A DNA stretch of 64,000 nucleotides, taken from NCBI GenBank assembly GCA_030544235.1, contig CM060478.1, forward strand, positions 6,058,727 to 6,122,726, written 5' to 3'. The notes under the pieces are model-generated. The model ran no database searches. It had not been told where the DNA came from and saw nothing but the letters and a program-made list of their open reading frames with translations. Positions 58,730-64,000 of the stretch are shown here, in pieces; positions within the stretch are counted from its first letter, which is position 1, and every line of letters begins with the position of its first letter. The translations under genes and the position numbers were made by a program. The DNA comes from Lepturacanthus savala (Eukaryota; Chordata; Actinopteri; Scombriformes; Trichiuridae).

Positions 58730-60060
58730 CCTCCTCTCAGGTCCTGATGGACTTTGCAGGTTGGGGGTCTGGGGGACGGTGTGGTGGATTGAGGAGGACA
58801 GGAAGCAGAGTGGCCCTGATGCTGCAACTGGGAATCTGATCAAGTTTCTCTAGAAAAGCTTTAATGGAGGCGTCTGTCTTTCTCTGAGTTTCTCCTCCTC
58901 CACGTTTCAGTCTCTCATCAGGACTTGGCGGATCTGTCACCGCTGACCTCTGACCCTCAGGTTCCATCACAGGAAACCGCTGTCACACTACAGTTATTAT
59001 CTGGTTGGTAAATGACGTAAACGTCTAGGGATACAGACGGTATGAGACACAGGTTAGATGAGAGGAGGCTGAGGGAACAATTTACCTGCTGCAGGTAAAA
59101 GGTTTAACATTTCAGAGGAGTCAAAAGTCTTAGGGTTTAAAAATACTTCTGTATTGTCAAAACTGGTTAAAGTATAAAAGTAAAAGTTATATGAATAGAA
59201 TCCAGAATATGGAATATGACGTTATATGACTTTATCAAGTAAGCTAAAAGATGCTAAGTAGCTAGCCACCGCTATCCCTCTATTGCATAGCGTTGCCATA
59301 TGGCAACAATTACTCAATATTAATGAAAGCAGTAATATAAAATCCATCTTTCACTGTTTAGTTGTAAAAAATTATGTCTCATATGAGTTTGTCAATTTCT
59401 CACATGGATGCAGAATAAATAGTTTTATGCAATAGCTGTCAGTAGATTATTATTGAATGGTTTGTTGAGAGAAGTGAATCTACCAGTTATCTGCATATTT
59501 AACCAGCATGTGGCTGCTGCTAATTCTGTACATGCACAGCTGAACAACTATTAACTTATAGTCACTAAGAGTTCAGACGTTCATCAGGTCAAAGGTCAGT
59601 TTTCTGTCTGACAGTAAATGTTCAGAACAACAATATGTGTTCATATTTAAAATATATCAGCTGCTCATTCAACTGTTAACATTCCACTGACCAGCAGGAG
59701 CCACTATTAGTATCTAGTAACTATCATCGTAAAAGTTTAATTTGTACATGAATAATCTAATATAAACCTTCATGCACCTACAGTTCAGTCTGGAACAGTG
59801 AATGTTCTGCTTATCTTCTACATCATGTGACCTTTGGAAACTTTCAGTGATGACAGCAGTGAAGCTACTGTTTGAGCTCGTATCCGTGTCCGTATCAAAG
59901 CTTAGCGTGTTCTCTAACATGTCGATCTGAGACCGTCTGACCCCGACCTGACCTTCCCTGTTCCGGACTTTAGTTATACTGAGTTATGGTCGTCGCTGTA
60001 TCCTGTCACTATTCTGGAACAATGCAGGTCGTCCACAGGGACGAGTCTCATCTTACTGCG
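58730..60060. other. no gene recognised
   Basis: Contains DR1-like pairs at 58944-58956 (TGACCTCTGACCC) and 59586-59598 (AGGTCAAAGGTCA) and a 16-bp palindrome at 59292-59307. A short AGTACTT-type fragment lies at 59130-59190. Confidence 0.45.
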
Positions 60061-60069
60061 AGAGTGTGC

Positions 60070-60121
<52 letters not shown>

Positions 60122-60128
60122 GTGTGTG
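60061..60128. repeat. (TG)n microsatellite
   Basis: TG run with TGCG variants at both edges. Confidence 0.95.
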
Positions 60129-60256
60129 GTTTGTATTATCTGTGCCGGATGAAGATGATCCCAGGATACATAAATCTGTCAGATTCTAATTGATGGAGAT
60201 TAATGAGTGTGACTCACCACTAGTATCTGTCCAAATCTGGGATATCTCACAGAGGA

Positions 60257-60379
60257 GAACTGGACCCTGAGAACTGGATCTCTAGAACTGGATCCTGAGA
60301 ACTGGATCTCTAAAACTGGATCCTGAGAACTGGATCCTGAGAACTGGACCCTGAGACCTGGACCCTGAGACCTGGACCC
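60257..60379. repeat. 14-bp minisatellite
   Basis: Almost nine units of GAACTGGATCCTGA with variants GAACTGGATCTCTA and GACCTGGACCCTGA, in exact 14-bp phase. Confidence 0.93.
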
Positions 60380-60660
60380 AGGATGGATAGAAACCACTGG
60401 ACAGTTATTTGACAAGTTAAATAATCTCAGAATTCACTTTTTGTCACAGAGCCTGTCAGGCTATGAATCTTCCTGACGTCCTGGTCTCCAGAGGATGATC
60501 CTGAAATGTTTTGGTGACCTCTGACCTTCTCAGACAGAAAATCACAGCAACAAGACATGAAACCACAAGGCAGGTCTAATAAATTATATCCTGAACACCA
60601 ATGACCAGGTTTCTGATTTTAAACCCTTTGAGGCCAAATATTTACACAAGACCCTATCTC

Positions 60661-60862
60661 TCTATATCAAGGGTTCTCAAAATGAGGTCCGGGGAACCCC
60701 CAGGGGTCCCTGGGGAGCTCATTTATTTTTAACTATAATTCCATCCATTTGTAAAAACATGTAGGAGCAGAAATCTTATCAGACACTGGGACTAAATGGT
60801 TTAAAATGGGGTCTGTGGTCTAATCTATGTCGGTTTAGGGTCCTTGATGTGAGATTACATAA
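60661..60862 (+). mobile_element. hAT-like non-autonomous element, second copy
   Basis: Starts AGGGTTCTCAAAATGAGGTC and CCCAGGGGTCCCTGGGGA, and carries TGGGGTCTGTGGTCTAATCT and TAGGGTCCTTGATGTGAG, matching the reverse complement of 30046-30312. Confidence 0.62.
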
Positions 60863-60873
60863 AACAAAAAAAT

Positions 60874-61060
60874 ACACTACTGTTCAAAAGTTTGGGGTCA
60901 CCCAGACAATTTAGTGTTTTCTATGAAAAGTCACATTTATTTACCACCATTAGTTGTAAAATGAATAGAAAATTATTCTATTAGCCTTCTGATGCAATAA
61001 GCAAACACATTGTACCATTAGGCCATATGTGTCTATGTAGACTGGCTAAGAACAATCTTC
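60874..61060 (-). mobile_element. family-B element, right-end fragment, inverted
   Basis: Starts TACACTACTGTTCAAAAGTT and TGGGGTCACCCAGACAATTT, the right-end type seen at 32789-32941 and 48852-49172. It continues with GTGTTTTCTATGAAAAGTCA and CCTTCTGATGCAATAAGCAA. Confidence 0.78.
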
Positions 61061-61129
61061 TCTGTAGCTGAGCCTCAAAATTTGCTCAACAGCTGTATGT
61101 TTATATAAAAAAAACATATTTCTGAAACA

Positions 61130-61660
61130 CTTTCTGTTATTGGAGCGAAAATGTGTAGATATCGCATCTGAGGGACCAGAACCCATTTGTTGTCATCCCT
61201 CCAATAGGTGGCGCTGTAACAGCAGCATCTACCTACAAAGGGAGGATTCAGACTATGGTTCAGACTTCACGTCTAAAGACGTTCATAGACTGAAGGTAAT
61301 GATGCTGCTGATGGTGCAGGTATGGAGAGTTTTTCCCAAAAGGATGAAATCAAGCAGAAGAAAAACAGTGAGACCTCAGAGCAAAAAGACCCAAACACGA
61401 ACCTCCAGATCAGCGTCTGACGTCACTATCGTGTTTATCTGCGACTTCCAGGAGGCATCAAGGTAGTTGTGGCGTGTTTACTTCACTTTGAGCCTCTTTT
61501 CCGTCTCTAATGGCCTCATTACAACCACATGCTCTGTGGCCGCTGGACGCTCAACAACAGGCTTTGTTGTGTTGTGTCTTGTTTCATGTTGCAGCGATTA
61601 TCGTCCACGACACAGACGGAGCCTGAGCAGGGAGGTGGAGGAAGAGAAGGAGAAAAGGAG
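61130..61660. other. 108-codon frame without support
   Basis: A plus-strand frame at 61140-61466 is Arg/Ser/Lys-rich at its end and runs over AATAGGTGGCGCTGTAACAG, a piece of a fish repeat. I do not regard it as a gene. Confidence 0.4.
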
Positions 61661-61666
61661 GGTTGG

Positions 61667-61713
61667 TGAATGAATGAATGAATGAATGAATGAATGAAGG
61701 AATGAATGAAAGA
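61667..61713. repeat. (GAAT)n tetranucleotide repeat
   Basis: About eleven GAAT units with one GAAG variant. Confidence 0.95.
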
Positions 61714-61830
61714 CCCGAACCCCCCTGCAGCCCCTCATTTAAACCCTGAGGGAACACATGTCTCTGACCCTTTAAATGGAGCTTCCTGTTCCTGCACTTT
61801 AGGTTTTGTACCTTAGTCATAAGATAAAGC

Positions 61831-61831
<1 letters not shown>

Positions 61832-61898
<67 letters not shown>
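61832..61898. repeat. (AC)n microsatellite
   Basis: Uninterrupted AC run of about 33 units. Confidence 0.97.
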
Positions 61899-61900
<2 letters not shown>

Positions 61901-61919
61901 TCCACTTCTTCTTCTTCAC

Positions 61920-64000
61920 TAGGATTCATCCTGCAAATCTCAAAGTTCAGTGTCTTATTTTAAACCTTCACTAAGTTTTCAAGAGGAAAAAATACAGAGA
62001 TTTTTAAGTTATGGGGACAATTCATTGAATTTCTTGAAAATCCTATGAACAATTGTTTATGCAGGACTTTTACTTGTAATGTGGTATTTTTACACTGCTG
62101 GGCTAAACAGACTCTACAGGGACTCAGGCTAAAAACACTCCATGTTTCCTGTTTTAAATGTTTATTCCTCTGTCATTATAACAGAGTTATCACTCAGTGC
62201 TGCAGTATTTCAGATTAAACTAATATTGTTGAGCCTCCTACATGGTGCTGCAGGTTCTCACAGTTCTCACTGAGACTTTACCAGCGATGTAAAAGCTCTG
62301 CAGCAGAGGATGAGAACTAATATTTGCTGTTGAGTCCAGCAGCTGTTTTACCCTCAGGTCAACGATAGGAACTGATTTATTCTCCCTCGATCTGTTTAAG
62401 ATGCTGGATAGATTAAAGACTTTTCATCTACTGTGAAACAAGCAGCAGGAGCTTGATGGTGCTCTGACATTTCTGGGTTTCTGAGAAGACACTTTTCTCA
62501 TTATTGTGTTTTTATCCTCCAGTAATGAGCTGCAGACCTGTAAATACATAATTACCATAATGCATCTATTTAGAGAGATGTTCTGAAGAGGGATGAACCT
62601 GAACTAAATGACATATTTAAATCTATCTGATGAAAATAATTACTATAAATATCTCCCTGTTTCCAGTGTTGACGCTAAATAAATAGTGATAAAGTGTTAT
62701 TATACAAAAATCTAGTACAAAGAAATGAAATCATCTCTTTCCATCAAGAAGTTTCTGCAGACCAACCATCCAACCATTCATTTTCTATACATTCTCCAGT
62801 TTGACACACACTCATTACTTTGTGAAACAAGGATTTGAACAACATTGTAGTCGAATGTTTGTTTACTACACGTAAAGAACTGTCTATTTCCGGAAATAGC
62901 AGCAGACATTTAACATTTACAGAGGTGCCATAATAACATGAAGTTAGCAAGGAAGCAAGTGAAGCATGAGAGTGGAGATAAAACCACAAAACAGACAAAT
63001 TTAATGTTCTCAAAGTGAGCTTTATTTATATTGCTGAATCTACAGTATATTTCCAGTTATTTTGCTGAGAGTAACTTAAAAGTAATGCAATAGTAGTGTA
63101 ATACCTTGCATTTTTAAATACAGTAATATTGTAATGAATTACTTTAAAATAGCAGTAACAAGTAATAAATAACACATTACAGATTTGAAGTAACTTGCCC
63201 AACAATGACCATAACACACAACCAACGCCACACGACACTATACGACACACAACCATGACCACGACTCACTCAACACCACGATGCTCAACCGTTGCCATGA
63301 CAATCCCTTTTTTCACCAACTGTTTTATATCGTGGCCAATACAGGAAATAGACCATGAGTTCAGATTATATAGCAGTTAGATGTTTGACCTGAGGACAAA
63401 CCACAGAGTCGTGTTTTAATCTCAGAGTCTTTATAATGCTCCATCAAACATTAACCTGCGACTCTCTGCGGAGCAGCAGTGGTTTCACACCATTAGGAAG
63501 CAGGAAGCTGCAGCTCTTGGAAAACTCTCACCCACTTGAGCCAAATGTACCAACAGACAAGACTCACCGGGACTCGTCTGGGTCTGAGTCTGTCCAGGTC
63601 CTCAGCAGGATTCACACACTCTTACCATCACAGCTTCAGGCCAAACTGACTTTTTTGGCTCTTTCAGGAGTCGGTGTTTACGGGAAAAGGCTGTTTTCTG
63701 TCGTCTGACGCCGTTTTTACAGTTTCACTGAGCTGTGGACTTTGAGCGATTAAATATCAGCTCGTATTAGTTCTGCTTTATTTCAGAGTTCCTGCTGGTC
63801 AGGTTCTATTCTCTGGTTCCAGTCCCTGCAGGACAGTATTTCACTCAGAATGACTTCATCTGCCAAGTTGAGTCTGCAGCTACAAGCTCGCTGCTGATTC
63901 CTGATTCCTGAAAGACAGGATGTGAGATTCAGGCCTCCCAGGTTGTTCAGCTCATACATTTTAGTTCATAGATCTGCATGATTTCAACATTTTTTTTTGT
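61920..64000. other. no gene recognised
   Basis: At 63045-63225 the text AGTAATGCAATAGTAGTGTA, TACAGTAATATTGTAATGAA and GAAGTAACTTGCCCAACAAT belongs to a common teleost repeat. At 63204-63290 a degenerate ACCATGACCACGACACAC-type repeat follows. The last 600 bases include a 90-codon plus-strand frame (63436-63708) without a domain. Confidence 0.5.

Noticed and set aside
58477..58970. Overlapping frames on both strands around the (AT)n(GT)n repeat
   Set aside because: Simple-repeat translation plus unremarkable flanks.
61140..61466. 108-codon plus-strand frame
   Set aside because: Overlaps a fish repeat segment (AATAGGTGGCGCTGT) and ends in low-complexity Arg/Ser/Lys text.

Overview
The window looks like nuclear DNA of a ray-finned (probably percomorph) fish. 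It has spliced vertebrate-type exons, long (CA)n, (TA)n and (GATA-like) microsatellites, and a dense background of transposon families that are familiar from teleost genomes. No bacterial, phage or organelle gene is visible. I recognise only one protein-coding gene with confidence: the 5' part of a macroH2A histone gene (best fit macroh2a2) at the extreme left end, on the minus strand. Two coding exons (1245-1416 and 401-507) encode the first 93 residues of the histone fold. The linker and macro domain must lie beyond position 1.

Layout. 1-1422: macroh2a2 exons and introns, both exons hugged by microsatellites. 1423-3050: AT-rich DNA holding three copies of a roughly 280-370 bp unit that seems to be duplicated from the edge of the CpG-rich block. 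3050-4330: a CpG-rich block, the best candidate promoter and non-coding exon 1 for macroh2a2. 4700-5890: a 57-bp minisatellite. 6700-64000: about 57 kb with no gene I can recognise. It is filled with short non-autonomous DNA transposons, two dead Tc1-type transposase pieces (8400-8556 and 14355-14735), a LINE 3' end (39958-40208), a dead Ty3/gypsy pol fragment (44060-44700), a young tRNA-derived SINE with a perfect 13-bp target duplication (52084-52455), and many tandem repeats. Twenty full or partial copies of one MITE-like family (called family A here) and six of a second, TA-flanked family (family B) are spread through the window.

Possible function in the non-coding part. A CpG-richer patch at 57430-57730 ends in four perfect AGGTCA half-sites spaced by one base (DR1). 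Three more DR1-like pairs lie within the next 3 kb. There are also two ZNF143-type sites (9828 and 51365), an ETS-type site (50120), an everted AGGTCA pair (17692) and an RFX-like palindrome (59292). These are sequence matches only. Two short stretches (30731-30883 plus, 33663-33766 minus) have exon-like splice sites and open frames but match no family I know. I see no convincing new molecular system; the most testable oddity is the UG/CA-repeat setting of macroh2a2 coding exon 2.
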